Positions 28,231 to 37,303 of a DNA stretch of 64,000 bases are shown in pieces. The notes beneath the pieces were generated by a model. It did not search any database. It was given only the letters and a program-made list of their open reading frames with translations, and was not told the origin of the DNA. Source of the stretch: JBFWMG01 sp050251715. GTDB lineage: Bacteria; Desulfobacterota; Desulfovibrionia; Desulfovibrionales; Desulfovibrionaceae. The stretch covers positions 1-64,000 of the forward strand of contig JBFWMG010000015.1 in assembly GCA_050251715.1 (NCBI GenBank), given 5' to 3'. The position numbers were made by a program, and so were the translations under genes. Position 1 is the stretch's first letter; each line of letters opens with the position of its first letter.

Positions 28231-29592
28231 CTACTCTCCTTGCGCGGCGTCGGCCGGCGCGGCATGGGGAGGGGCGGTCGATGCGCCAGGGGCCGCATCC
28301 TGCGGCACGGTCTTGAGGACGGGAACCGTCAATGTGACCTCAAGTCCCTTTTCCCCCAGGGCGTCCGTGTTGCGGGCTCCCAATTCGATCCCCATGCTTT
28401 CTCCGAAGAATTTCACGAATATGGTGCCTTGTCCATAGCTCTTGCCGCCCCGTTTGGAGGAGGGCAGGGGGTTTTTGAACAGATCGCCGAGCACGGCGTC
28501 GTCCAGGCCGCCGCCGTTGTCCATGATGCGTATGCAGGCCCGGTCGCCTGCCGCCTCGCACTGCACGGCAAGGCGTGGCTTGTAATGCGCAAATGCCTGT
28601 TTGTCGGTCTTGAGAAGCCGTATCTGTTTCAGTTCCATGGCGGTTTGGCTGTTGCGCACCAGGTTGAGGACGATCTCCCACAGCTTGTTCACGTCCAGCA
28701 CCACGCAGGTGGGGTTTTCCCGCCAGCCGGTGTCATCCACGTCGAGCCGGATGCGGTTGTCCTTGTGGATCTTGTCCGAAAAGAGCTTGCCCGCGAGGAG
28801 GGCGCGCACGGTTTCCAGCGGTTCGGGTTTTGGCGAAAACGAGAGCCGGGATTCCAGGTCGCGCAGGTGGCTGATGATGCTTTCCTGAAAGGGCGCCACG
28901 ATCTGGTTGTAGAGTTCGCGTTCCTTGACCGTGGGCAGGTCGTTGATGATGGAGTGGATTTCCGATTTCCACGCCCCGTTGAGGAGGAGGAGTTCGTCCT
29001 TGACCAGGTTGGCCTGGGTGATGAGGTCGTGGGTCAGCTTTTCCGTGGCCACCATGAGCTCAAGCTGCAATCGCTTGTTGCGCTCTTCCTGGATGTATTC
29101 CTCGCGGCGTTCCTTTTCCAGGTCGGCTGGCGATTTGCGGCGGATCATGATGGCCATGAACACGATGGAGATGATGTAGAGCACCAGGAATGAGCGGCCC
29201 AGGAAAATCTGGCGGTAGAACGTCTCGCCGCCCGTAAGATACAGCAGCCGCGAAAAGATGAAGGCGAAGAATATGTTGAAGAAGGTGACGTAGAGCATGG
29301 TCTCCTTGCCGCCCAGGTACCAGGAGAAGTACAGGCTCGAAACCACCAGGAAGATGCAGAAGATGTAGTAGCGGATGAGGTTGTCCACCGTCAGGTCGAT
29401 GAGCAGGTAGATGAGAATGTAGGAAAGCACCAGAAGCGGCATCTTCCATTGCATCAACCGGCCCAGCAGCGACAGGGGCGCCGCCGGAGCGGCGGGCTGC
29501 GTGAGGGCGGCGGGCACGGGAGGGGCGGCCGGGGGGCGGGAGGAAGGGGCGGCGGCTTTTGCCGCGCCGAAAATATGTTTCAAACGCACCAT
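28231..29592 (-). CDS. Membrane sensor histidine kinase
   Basis: 453 residues. A Pro/Ala-rich cytoplasmic N-terminus (1-45) is followed by about five membrane segments (50-150) and a coiled coil. The dimerisation helix carries the likely phospho-accepting His188 (TEKLTHDLI). The ATPase domain has the N-box around Asn310 (IVLNLVRNSQTA), G1 DNGGGLD at 358-364 and G2 GGKSYGQGT at 382-390. No periplasmic sensor domain is recognised, so the signal is probably sensed in or near the membrane. It is upstream of, and nearly touching, the response regulator. Confidence 0.88.
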   Translation of the reverse strand: MVRLKHIFGAAKAAAPSSRPPAAPPVPAALTQPAAPAAPLSLLGRLMQWKMPLLVLSYILIYLLIDLTVDNLIRYYIFCIFLVVSSLYFSWYLGGKETMLYVTFFNIFFAFIFSRLLYLTGGETFYRQIFLGRSFLVLYIISIVFMAIMIRRKSPADLEKERREEYIQEERNKRLQLELMVATEKLTHDLITQANLVKDELLLLNGAWKSEIHSIINDLPTVKERELYNQIVAPFQESIISHLRDLESRLSFSPKPEPLETVRALLAGKLFSDKIHKDNRIRLDVDDTGWRENPTCVVLDVNKLWEIVLNLVRNSQTAMELKQIRLLKTDKQAFAHYKPRLAVQCEAAGDRACIRIMDNGGGLDDAVLGDLFKNPLPSSKRGGKSYGQGTIFVKFFGESMGIELGARNTDALGEKGLEVTLTVPVLKTVPQDAAPGASTAPPHAAPADAAQGE

Positions 29593-29753
29593 GGTCTCCT
29601 GTCACCTGCTGCGGGTTGCGGTGCAAAGCCGCCTGGACGGCGGTCTTGCCGCCCGGTGGCGCGCCCACTGTGACCCAGGCGGGCGCGCAAGGCAAGGGGG
29701 TAATGGGGCGCGCGACCCTTGCTTTTCGCGGCACGAGCGATTAGCACGGCTGC

Positions 29754-30242
29754 ATGTCCGTCACGTCTCTTTTCGCCCTGGTACGCTCCACCGTCAGGGT
29801 CCAGGTGCGCAGAGCCTTCCACGCCATCCGGGATCCCTGGTTCTACGTCGTGGCCTCGCTGGGGCTGGCCGCCTGGTTCACGCCCCTGCCGCGCATCCAG
29901 ATGGATTGGGACTGGCTGCTCGTCAAGGCGCTGTACGAGGAGTTTCTGTTCCGGTTTCTCCTTCAGGAGGCGCTGGACAGGGTGTTTGGCCGCAGGTTCC
30001 ATTTTGGCCCATGCAGTCTGGCCAACGTGCTTGCCTCGCTTGCCTTCTGCGCCATGCACCTGTTTACCCAGTCCACCATGTGGGCCGCGCTCATCTTCTT
30101 TCCCTCCCTGCTTTTTGGTTGGGCCTGGGACAGGTACAAAAGCGTGCTGCCGCCCGCAGCCATTCATTTTTTCTACAATTACTGCCACTTTTACAGATTG
30201 GGGCTTAAGAAGTATATTCCCTTGTTGCCCAACTTGTTCTAA
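29754..30242 (+). CDS. CPBP-family intramembrane glutamic protease
   Basis: 162 residues with about four membrane segments. The catalytic signatures of CPBP (Abi/CaaX-type) proteases are visible: YEEFLFRFLLQ (Glu62, Glu63, Arg67), FCAMH (His102) and AAIHFFYN (His138, Asn142). Proteins of this type cleave within membranes, and some are linked to C-terminal sorting systems. It is short for the family but complete in motifs. It lies just before the beta-propeller lipoprotein (15 bp) and gspG; a role in handling secretion substrates is possible but unproven. Confidence 0.8.
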   Translation: MSVTSLFALVRSTVRVQVRRAFHAIRDPWFYVVASLGLAAWFTPLPRIQMDWDWLLVKALYEEFLFRFLLQEALDRVFGRRFHFGPCSLANVLASLAFCAMHLFTQSTMWAALIFFPSLLFGWAWDRYKSVLPPAAIHFFYNYCHFYRLGLKKYIPLLPNLF

Positions 30243-30257
30243 AACGAGGCAGATTCA

Positions 30258-31763
30258 ATGAGGGAAAGTATACGGATGCGCATGGTTATAGACAAGCAAG
30301 ACACGATGCGGGCACGTGAGACGGGCGCCATGGCGGCGCGTGGACAGGGCGTGCCCGGCTGGCTGCGCGTGGCGTGGGTATTGGCCGTGGCCTCCATGCT
30401 GGCGGCGTGCGCCGCCCAGACGCCCGCCCCGCCCCAAGCCACCGCACCGCAGGCCCGTGAGGCCGTTGATGTGTTGGTCGCCCCCAGCCCGAAGGACGGC
30501 GTGCATGACGGGCTGTTCGGCCCCACCCGCACCCTGGCCCAGTATCTGGCCGATGCCCAGCGCAAGCAGTATTTCGCCCTGGATACCTTGTATACGCCCC
30601 CGCCCAAGGGGTTCGAGGACAAATTCCTGCTCCAGCTCAAACCGGCGCATGCGGTGCTGCACCTGGCCCAGGGCGTTGCCGCGTGGCATGCCGATGACAA
30701 GGGGCTTGCCGCGGGTTTGACGGACGGCAACGTCTATGTATGGAGCGACTGGCCCTGCCCCGGCGTGTCCGTGCCCGGCAACGGGGGGATCGGAGCGATG
30801 TCGTGGGACGCCGGAAGCCCCTATCTGGCCGTGGACGAGGCCAAGCATGCCCGCATCCACGTGTTCGACCTGCGCCACTGCGCCCAGGTGCAGGCCGTTG
30901 ACCCCAAGAGCACCATCGTCTCCATGGCGTTGTCACCCAAGGGCTCCTGGCTCGCTTTTGTGGACGAGGTGCACAACCTGTGGGTGGGGCCGACGGCGGG
31001 CGAGGCAAAGGTCATCGCCCGGTTGCGGTATGTGAATCTCGCGCTCGCCTTCACTCCCCAGGAAGGCGTGCTCATGGCCGCCGACCAGGGCGGCTGGGTG
31101 ACCTTGTGGTCGCCGCACGCCGGCAAGATGGTCGATCAGATACGGATTCCCGGCGCGCCGTTCACCGCTGCCCGTTTTGAGGGCTCGCGCCTGATCCTGA
31201 CCCCCACGGAGGGGGCGGTGCGCGGCTTTGACCTGGTGCGCCGCCAGGAGGTTGCTCCGGACGATGCGCCGCCGCACTATCTGGAACGCGACGGCGGGCT
31301 CTATTACCGGACCTTTGAAAAACGCCTGGTCAAGAACGTGCATCTTGGCGCCTCGGTCCTGATCGTGCGCCACTCTCCCTCGGCCGGTGCGCTGCACGTG
31401 CACGACATTGACGGCAAGGACCGCTACTACACCGTGCAGGAGGGCAGGCAGATCGCCACGGTGGACGCCGGGGACTGGGTTCCCGTCGGGCTGGACGGCG
31501 GGGCTGGCTTCGAGGCGGCGGGCACGCGGTTTTCCCTGGCCGACCCGGTCTATGCCACACAGGACCAGACCTTGTATTGCCGGTATATTCCGGAGGAAGG
31601 CTTTTTCCTCTGGTGGCGGCCCAACGGATCGCTTGCGACCGCCGCGCCGCAAGGCAGCGCACTGTACAATCCCTATCCCGGCAGCCTGCCGGTTCGCGAA
31701 GGCCTGCTTGCGGACGCCCCGGTGGCGTGGCAGGACATGGCGCATATTGAAAACCTTCCATAA
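30258..31763 (+). CDS. Beta-propeller lipoprotein in the T2SS cluster
   Basis: 501 residues. A signal peptide ends in a lipobox (SMLAAC, Cys51), so the protein should be lipid-anchored. The rest has WD40-like repeats (for example LAAGLTDGNVYVWSDW, YLAVDEAKHARIHVFDL, GVLMAADQGGWVTLWSPHAG), suggesting a beta-propeller. The start ATG 30258 follows GAGG by nine bases; ATG 30330 would give a more usual short signal. It precedes gspG by 19 bp, so it is probably translated from the same transcript. I do not recognise a characterised homologue; a scaffold or substrate role for secretion is a guess. Confidence 0.8.
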   Translation: MRESIRMRMVIDKQDTMRARETGAMAARGQGVPGWLRVAWVLAVASMLAACAAQTPAPPQATAPQAREAVDVLVAPSPKDGVHDGLFGPTRTLAQYLADAQRKQYFALDTLYTPPPKGFEDKFLLQLKPAHAVLHLAQGVAAWHADDKGLAAGLTDGNVYVWSDWPCPGVSVPGNGGIGAMSWDAGSPYLAVDEAKHARIHVFDLRHCAQVQAVDPKSTIVSMALSPKGSWLAFVDEVHNLWVGPTAGEAKVIARLRYVNLALAFTPQEGVLMAADQGGWVTLWSPHAGKMVDQIRIPGAPFTAARFEGSRLILTPTEGAVRGFDLVRRQEVAPDDAPPHYLERDGGLYYRTFEKRLVKNVHLGASVLIVRHSPSAGALHVHDIDGKDRYYTVQEGRQIATVDAGDWVPVGLDGGAGFEAAGTRFSLADPVYATQDQTLYCRYIPEEGFFLWWRPNGSLATAAPQGSALYNPYPGSLPVREGLLADAPVAWQDMAHIENLP

Positions 31764-31782
31764 GCGTGAGGAGTAGGTGTTG

Positions 31783-32223
31783 ATGCATAAGAAGGAAGAG
31801 GGCTTCACTCTGTTGGAGATCATGATCGTGATCGTGATTCTGGGCATGCTGGTCGCCGTGCTTGCGCCCAAGATCATTGACCGGCCCGACGAGGCCAGGG
31901 TGACCAAGGCCCAGGTCGACATGCGGCAGTTGGGATTCGCCCTCAAGCTCTACAAGCTGGACAACGGCATGTATCCCAACACGGAGCAGGGGCTCAAGGC
32001 GCTCATCAAGAAGCCCGATCTGCCGCCGCTGCCGCGCAACTACAAGGAAGGCGGCTACCTGGACACCCAGCAAAGTCCCAAGGATCCCTGGGGCAACGAG
32101 TACATCTACCGTTCGCCCGGCGATGAGAAACGGCCCTACGAGATCCTCACCCTTGGCGCGGACGGCGAGCCGGGCGGCGAGGGCGTGGCCAAGGATCTGA
32201 AGAGCTGGGAACTCGGCTCCTGA
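31783..32223 (+). CDS. gspG: Major pseudopilin GspG
   Basis: 146 residues. Prepilin leader with the cleavage motif EEG-FTLLEIMIVIVILG, then the GspG core (RVTKAQVDMRQLGFALKLYK, NGMYPNTEQGLKAL, DPWGNEYIYRSPGD). It forms the periplasmic pseudopilus of the T2SS. Start ATG 31783 is chosen because GAGGAG at 31768-31773 is nine bases upstream; GTG 31777 is too close. Starts the gspGHIJKLMN half of the cluster. Confidence 0.95.
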   Translation: MHKKEEGFTLLEIMIVIVILGMLVAVLAPKIIDRPDEARVTKAQVDMRQLGFALKLYKLDNGMYPNTEQGLKALIKKPDLPPLPRNYKEGGYLDTQQSPKDPWGNEYIYRSPGDEKRPYEILTLGADGEPGGEGVAKDLKSWELGS

Positions 32224-32237
32224 AGCCGGGAGGGCGT

Positions 32238-32648
32238 GTGGGCAGCCGTTGCCGCGGATTCACTCTCCTCGAGATCCTGATCGTGCTGTTCATCATCGGG
32301 ATCGGCTGGTTTTCGCTGCTCCCGTCGCTCGATGTGTCGCGTGGCGCCCCGGAGGACGAGGCCGCCAAGGAACTGAACGCGTTTCTGGACACGGTGCGCA
32401 ACGTGGCCGTGACCGAGTACAAGACACAGAAATTGAGCATCAAGGTGGGGGGCAGCTTCATTCTGTGGGGCAAGGAAAGTTTTTCCCTGCCCGCTGCCGC
32501 CGCCCGGTGCGTGGTCAACGACCTCCCGCCCGAAGGGCTTGATTTTTCTTTCCGCATCTATCGCGACGGCATTATGGACAAGGTGCGGCTTGAGCTGATG
32601 AACGGTGATGCATTGGAAAGTGATGTCCTCGCAGTGCGCTTCAAATAA
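32238..32648 (+). CDS. gspH: Minor pseudopilin GspH
   Basis: 136 residues, GTG start at 32238 with GGAGG upstream. Leader and hydrophobic helix: CRG-FTLLEILIVLFIIGIG. The rest is a short GspH-like beta domain. Located between gspG and gspI; overlaps gspI at its 3' end. Assigned from leader, size and gene order. Confidence 0.85.
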   Translation: MGSRCRGFTLLEILIVLFIIGIGWFSLLPSLDVSRGAPEDEAAKELNAFLDTVRNVAVTEYKTQKLSIKVGGSFILWGKESFSLPAAAARCVVNDLPPEGLDFSFRIYRDGIMDKVRLELMNGDALESDVLAVRFK

Positions 32649-33129
32649 TCCCGCCCAGGACCGGTGCGATCGGGCCGATCGGCGCGGCGGGGCGTCCGGC
32701 TTTTCCCTTATCGAGGTGCTGGTGGCCTTTGTTGTGGCCTCGGTCATGGCGTTGACGTTCATTGCCAGCCAGCAGAGCGCCTTTGACATGGCCGAGCGGT
32801 ATGCCACGTCATGGGAGCGGATGAACTTTGTGGCGACTTTTTTTGCCGAGCGTGAAAAGCCGAGCCTGGAACCCACGGGAGACGCCTGGATACCGTATCC
32901 CGACAGGGAGTTGACGCAGTGGCAGGTTCAGGTGGGCGAGGATCTCAAGGTGCCGGGATATGAGCGCCGCCGATTGCAGGGCGAGGATCTCAAGGTGCCG
33001 GGATATGAGCGCCGCCGATTGCAGGGTGAGGATGATTGGTTGCCTCCGATCATCCGTCCCGTGACCTTGCGGGCCTCGGTGCGGGGCGAAGCCACCGAAT
33101 GGGGATGGTATCTTGTCGAGGAGCGTTAA
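32605..33129 (+). CDS. gspI: Minor pseudopilin GspI with 15-residue tandem duplication
   Basis: 174 residues from the longest frame; alternative starts are ATG 32608 and ATG 32623. A prepilin motif (SG-FSLIEVLVAFVVASVMAL) comes after a leader of 20-30 residues. Positions 32934-32978 and 32979-33023 are a 45-bp direct tandem repeat, giving EDLKVPGYERRRLQG twice in frame. The start overlaps the end of gspH and its stop overlaps gspJ. Assigned by leader and gene order. Confidence 0.82.
   Translation: MMHWKVMSSQCASNNPAQDRCDRADRRGGASGFSLIEVLVAFVVASVMALTFIASQQSAFDMAERYATSWERMNFVATFFAEREKPSLEPTGDAWIPYPDRELTQWQVQVGEDLKVPGYERRRLQGEDLKVPGYERRRLQGEDDWLPPIIRPVTLRASVRGEATEWGWYLVEER
32934..33023 (+). repeat. 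45-bp tandem duplication inside gspI
   Basis: Two 45-bp units in tandem are identical except where they fade out: the next bases at 33024 repeat the unit start with one change (gggtgag for gggcgag). As 45 is a multiple of three the frame is kept. The identity at synonymous sites implies a recent event. Confidence 0.9.
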
Positions 33130-33697
33130 GCGCCGCCGGGCGTGCCGCGTCCGACGCGCCTCCGGCTTCACCCTGGTCGAGATCCTTGTGGCGCTGGCCA
33201 TCATGGGCATGCTCATGGTGCTTGTGGGGCAGGTCATGACCCAGGTCGTGGACGCCAGCGCGATGTTGCGGCAGCGGTTCGCCAATGCCGACGACCTGGT
33301 GGCGGTGCGCCGGATGCTGCACAGGGACTTGATGGATTTCCAGGACGCGAAGTCCCTTGAAGTCGACCGAACGGGGGTGTCCTTTGTGACAACCCACAAC
33401 CTCCTGCTCGACGGGACGCTGCCGGTCACGGTAACGTGGTCGTTCGACGACCAGTCCATGACCAGGACGGAAGTGGACCGCGCCCTCCATCATAAAAAGA
33501 CATTGACCCTGCTGCGCGGCGTGCGCAATTGGACGCTCGAGTACCATGCCTCGAAGTTGAATGAATGGGTGTCCACGCAGCGGATGATATCCCTGCGGGA
33601 AACCGAAAAGGCGCCCAAGGTAAACGCCCTGCGGCTGACGCTGTTTTTTGAGCAGGAACATGAGGAAGTGATGGTTGAACGTGTCAACGCGCCATAA
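33113..33697 (+). CDS. gspJ: Minor pseudopilin GspJ
   Basis: 194 residues, probable TTG start at 33113 overlapping the gspI end. Leader with SG-FTLVEILVALAIMGMLM. The C-terminal part (WTLEYHASKLNEWVSTQR) fits the GspJ beta domain. GspJ caps the pseudopilus tip together with GspI and GspK. Its stop overlaps the start of gspK by 23 bp. Confidence 0.85.
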   Translation: MSRSVKRRRACRVRRASGFTLVEILVALAIMGMLMVLVGQVMTQVVDASAMLRQRFANADDLVAVRRMLHRDLMDFQDAKSLEVDRTGVSFVTTHNLLLDGTLPVTVTWSFDDQSMTRTEVDRALHHKKTLTLLRGVRNWTLEYHASKLNEWVSTQRMISLRETEKAPKVNALRLTLFFEQEHEEVMVERVNAP

Positions 33698-34661
33698 CAA
33701 TCCCTTGTGCCCCGGCGTGGAGACGTCGCGCCGCCAGCCCCAGCGGGGGGGCGCGGTGATTCTTGTCCTGGTGTGCCTGCTTGGGCTCATGGGCATTGTC
33801 CTGGCCAGCCAGGAGCAGGCCTTCAAGCAGTCCTACGACGCGCGTCTGCTCGAAGCGGAAATGCAGGCGGACACCGAGGCGGATGCGGCACTTCTGGTTG
33901 TGGACGATCTGTTGCGGCACGATTTGACCGGTGCGTCGGACGCCGTCGACGAGCCCTGGGCCACTCCCTGGCGCCAGGGTGACCTGACCATTACCATCAC
34001 CCCGTGCAACGCCCGTCTGAATCTGAACCAGGTGCTGGGCGGCAACCGGACACGTACCGCGGTGGAGGAGTTGCTGCATGACGCGCGGCGCCCTGTGAAA
34101 GGCGTCCTCCTGTTGCAGGACTGGATTGACGATGACCGTGAGGAGCGTGTGTTTGGCAGCGAGGGGAAGGGGTTTGCGCATATTGGCCGGGCGTATCAGC
34201 AGCGCGACCGGCAATTGCAAACCCTGGAAGAGGTGCTGCTCGTCGATAGCTGGGAAGATGCCGACCCTGAATGGGTCAGGGAGCATTTCACGGTTTGGAG
34301 CACTGACAACCGCTTGAACGTCAATTTCGTACCAGAAAATGTGTTCAAGGCCTACCTGCCCGAACTTGCCTCGGAGTGGCTTAGTCTTGAACACTGGCGA
34401 GAACGTGAGGGTGGCTTAAAGAATATCAGCGAGTTACAATTGGCCATACCTGTTCTGGCAAGCAATGTGGAATTGTATACCGCGACGTTGCCGCTGGTGA
34501 CGGTCAAATCCACCACCTTTCGGGTTATCATTGAGGTTGACGCGCCTTTGGTATATGTGAAACGACGATATATCGTTTCACGGGAAATCGATGCTGAAAC
34601 GGGTGGTTTGACCGTCGTCAACCGGGGCGCTCTCACCATCCGCCCCAAGGATTTGTTCTGA
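33675..34661 (+). CDS. gspK: Minor pseudopilin GspK
   Basis: 328 residues, TTG start at 33675 with AGGAAG six bases upstream. A hydrophobic helix (GGAVILVLVCLLGLMGIVLA) without the usual Glu+5 fits GspK. The large domain has the helix-hairpin signatures NARLNLNQVLGG, LLQDWIDDD and LNVNFVPENVFKAYLPELA. Its tip role depends on GspI/J. One N-R-T sequon is present in the periplasmic part. Confidence 0.88.
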   Translation: MNVSTRHNNPLCPGVETSRRQPQRGGAVILVLVCLLGLMGIVLASQEQAFKQSYDARLLEAEMQADTEADAALLVVDDLLRHDLTGASDAVDEPWATPWRQGDLTITITPCNARLNLNQVLGGNRTRTAVEELLHDARRPVKGVLLLQDWIDDDREERVFGSEGKGFAHIGRAYQQRDRQLQTLEEVLLVDSWEDADPEWVREHFTVWSTDNRLNVNFVPENVFKAYLPELASEWLSLEHWREREGGLKNISELQLAIPVLASNVELYTATLPLVTVKSTTFRVIIEVDAPLVYVKRRYIVSREIDAETGGLTVVNRGALTIRPKDLF

Positions 34662-34685
34662 ACCGGGCCGATACGCCGACATCAT

Positions 34686-35792
34686 ATGCCGAAACAAAGT
34701 TTTTACGTCCTCTCCTTTCAGGACACCCAACCTGAATGGGGATTTTTCGACGGGGCCGCCATCGTGCCCGCCAGCATGCCGGATACCGCGTCCAAGGCTC
34801 CGGTGCTCGCCCTGGTGCCGGACAGCCATTTCTTTTTCTTCCAGGCCAAGGGCGGTGGGGAGAACGACCGCAACATCAAGGCCGCGGCCAAGCTGCAAAT
34901 GCAGCACCTCTTCCCCGCCGTGGAGCAGAACCAGGAAAACGGCACGGTCAAGACCAACGGCAGTTTGCTGGGCTTTTACAGTCACCCGCGGTTCATGGCG
35001 TTTTGGGAGGAGCACGAGGCGCTCTTCGCGCGGGCCACCGTGGTCACCACCCCGTTTTTCCTGGCGTGGTCCGTGGCGAAGGCCCAAAAGCTGCCGCAGT
35101 GGCAGTGGGGCGGCAACGGCGCTCCCAGGGCGCTCTACGCCCACGACGAGCTCTATTATTTCATGGGTGATGACGGGGAACTGGCCCGGCGTAGCGCCGC
35201 CCTGGAACTGGATGCCCCGCCTCCGCCTCTGGAATTGGCGACGGTGCTGGCGGGCCTGGACGCGGCGCAGATCAAGCTGCCCAAGTTGCGTCTGCCCCTG
35301 CGCCATATTTCGTCGGCCCAGGTGGGCGATCCCCGCGCCTGGGTGCGCGCCTTTATCCTCCTTGGTCTTGTGGGCGTGCTTTTCTGCGCCGGAGCCCTGT
35401 GGCGCTGGCACGGGCTGTCCCAGCAGGCCACCCAATGGAAGGCGGCGGTGGGCGCGCAATATGCGCGCGCCCTGGGCGACGACCTGGGGCCGGACCCCTT
35501 TGGCAAATTGCTCTTTCGTTTGGACCAGGTGAGAGGCACGCAGGTGTCGGGTATCGACATGCGCGAACTCCTGGTGCTGCTCAGCCGTGCGGCCACGGAC
35601 AGCTTTGCCGTGGACAGCCTTTCGCTCAACCGCGATACGGGCACCATCCGCGCGCGCATCGCCAGCTATGACGAGCTTGAGAAGATGATGCAGGGGCTGG
35701 GCGGCGACCCCAGGTTTGCATTCACGCTGGAACAGGCATCCAACACGGACAACGGCGTGGCCCTGATCTTCAGGGTCGCCTTTGCCCGCTAG
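34686..35792 (+). CDS. gspL: Type II secretion system protein GspL
   Basis: 368 residues. An actin-like cytoplasmic region (1-215), one membrane segment at about 222-240 (AFILLGLVGVLFCAGALW) and a ferredoxin-like periplasmic domain match GspL layout. It couples GspE to GspM. Assigned partly by position between gspK and gspM. Confidence 0.85.
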   Translation: MPKQSFYVLSFQDTQPEWGFFDGAAIVPASMPDTASKAPVLALVPDSHFFFFQAKGGGENDRNIKAAAKLQMQHLFPAVEQNQENGTVKTNGSLLGFYSHPRFMAFWEEHEALFARATVVTTPFFLAWSVAKAQKLPQWQWGGNGAPRALYAHDELYYFMGDDGELARRSAALELDAPPPPLELATVLAGLDAAQIKLPKLRLPLRHISSAQVGDPRAWVRAFILLGLVGVLFCAGALWRWHGLSQQATQWKAAVGAQYARALGDDLGPDPFGKLLFRLDQVRGTQVSGIDMRELLVLLSRAATDSFAVDSLSLNRDTGTIRARIASYDELEKMMQGLGGDPRFAFTLEQASNTDNGVALIFRVAFAR

Positions 35793-35806
35793 ACGACGGG
35801 GCGACC

Positions 35807-36304
35807 ATGGTGGCAGGCATAGACGTGCGTTTCTGGGAAGACTGGTCCGCCGAGCGGCAGCGGCAGGGGTTGCGCCTGCTTGTGCTGGCCTGGGTGGCTT
35901 TGTGGCTCGGCTTGTTCCTGATTTTTTCGATGATGTGCGACAGCGAAATGTCGCGTATCCACTCCCAGGAGAGGCAGTTCGACAAGATCACGCCGCTGGT
36001 GCAGGATTACCTGGAGCGGCAGACGGTCATGGGACCGCTCGCGGCGCTTTCCCCCCTGGCGGCCGCCCAGCAGGTCACGCGCGAACTGAAGCTGGACGAC
36101 CTGCTGGCCGCTGTGCGGCCCATGCAGATCGCCGGGGGGCAGGACGGCGTGCAGATGCTCTTCCAGTCCGTCAACCTCAAGCAACTGCTGGCTCTTTTGG
36201 ACTCCCTGACGGATCGGGGAGGGCTCAAGATTCTTTCCTGCAATTTGAACCACCGCCTGGACAAGCCCGATCATGCCGATGTGCAGCTTGTCCTTGCCCG
36301 TTGA
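35807..36304 (+). CDS. gspM: Type II secretion system protein GspM
   Basis: 165 residues: a short cytoplasmic tail, one membrane segment (LLVLAWVALWLGLFLIF, about 23-40), and a small periplasmic domain. The layout fits GspM, which pairs with GspL. It lies between gspL (14-bp gap) and gspN. Sequence conservation in this family is low, so position weighs heavily. Confidence 0.82.
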   Translation: MVAGIDVRFWEDWSAERQRQGLRLLVLAWVALWLGLFLIFSMMCDSEMSRIHSQERQFDKITPLVQDYLERQTVMGPLAALSPLAAAQQVTRELKLDDLLAAVRPMQIAGGQDGVQMLFQSVNLKQLLALLDSLTDRGGLKILSCNLNHRLDKPDHADVQLVLAR

Positions 36305-36321
36305 CCGTTTCAGGAGTGGCC

Positions 36322-37038
36322 ATGGCGTCTAGCCGTCGTTCCCTTCTTTCCGCTGGTGTGCTGTTTTGCGTCGGCCTTGTCCTGGGCGGCCTGTTGTTCG
36401 CGCCGTGGGATGTGGTGTGGGACAAGGTGCTGCGCATGGCCGACGCGCGCACGTCCGGCGTGTCCCTGGAGTGGGACGCGGTGACCGATGCCGGTTTGAC
36501 CCGCCTGCGTATCCGGGGGCTGCGCGCCTCCATGGCCAAGGGGGGCATTGCGTGCTCCGAACTGGCCGTGCGTCTCGGCTTTTCGCCGCTCGTGCGGGCC
36601 ACCATGGTCACGGGCGGGCGCGCCCTGGATGTGGCGGTGACCCGTGGCGGCCATGTGACCGTGCAGGGCGGGGTCGACCTGGGCCGCCTGGCGCCCCGGC
36701 AAGGGGTGGCGGGCACGTGCGACATCATGGCCTCCCTCGATTTCGGCGGCCTGCACGCGAGACCGCCCAAGAGCGGCACGTTGAGCATCTCCTCTCCCAG
36801 GCTCGGGCTCATGGGGCTGGATGTGGAGGATGTGGAGGGGCTGGCCGAACTTGCGGACGGCACGCTCAACCTGCGCTCCTTCGGCATCGCCAAGCCCGCG
36901 CCCGTGCATGGTTCCGGCACGGTGCTGCTGGACTGGGCCAACCTCATGAATTCCCGTTTCGATGTCAGCGGCACCTGGTCGCTGGGCGGCGCCGAGCGCC
37001 CGTTCAACCGCCGAGGCTCCCTGCGCGACCTGCCCTAG
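36322..37038 (+). CDS. gspN: Type II secretion system protein GspN
   Basis: 238 residues from ATG 36322 with AGGAGT upstream. One N-terminal membrane segment (LLSAGVLFCVGLVLGGLLF) precedes a beta-rich periplasmic part of AsmA-like character, as in GspN. The family is an accessory T2SS component of unclear role. It ends the gsp cluster; the prepilin peptidase GspO is not nearby. Confidence 0.78.
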   Translation: MASSRRSLLSAGVLFCVGLVLGGLLFAPWDVVWDKVLRMADARTSGVSLEWDAVTDAGLTRLRIRGLRASMAKGGIACSELAVRLGFSPLVRATMVTGGRALDVAVTRGGHVTVQGGVDLGRLAPRQGVAGTCDIMASLDFGGLHARPPKSGTLSISSPRLGLMGLDVEDVEGLAELADGTLNLRSFGIAKPAPVHGSGTVLLDWANLMNSRFDVSGTWSLGGAERPFNRRGSLRDLP

Positions 37039-37303
37039 CGCCGCCTCGTACTCCACCCTCTGGGTCTTTTCTCTCCCTCATCCGCCACGGTGGTTCGTTT
37101 TTTGCGGGCTCCCTGATCCTCGCCTTCCGGCGAAGGGCAGGGGCTCGTCCCGCTCTGGGCTCCGGGGCGATGCGCTGTGAGGTGTTTGGAATTCCTGCGC
37201 CGTTGGACGGGCAAGGCGGGTCTTGCGGATAAAGTGGGCGACGCGAACCGTGCGGCGAGCGCGCGCGGGTGCGCGCCGTCGTGGCCGCCGCGCCCGGTGG
37301 GGG

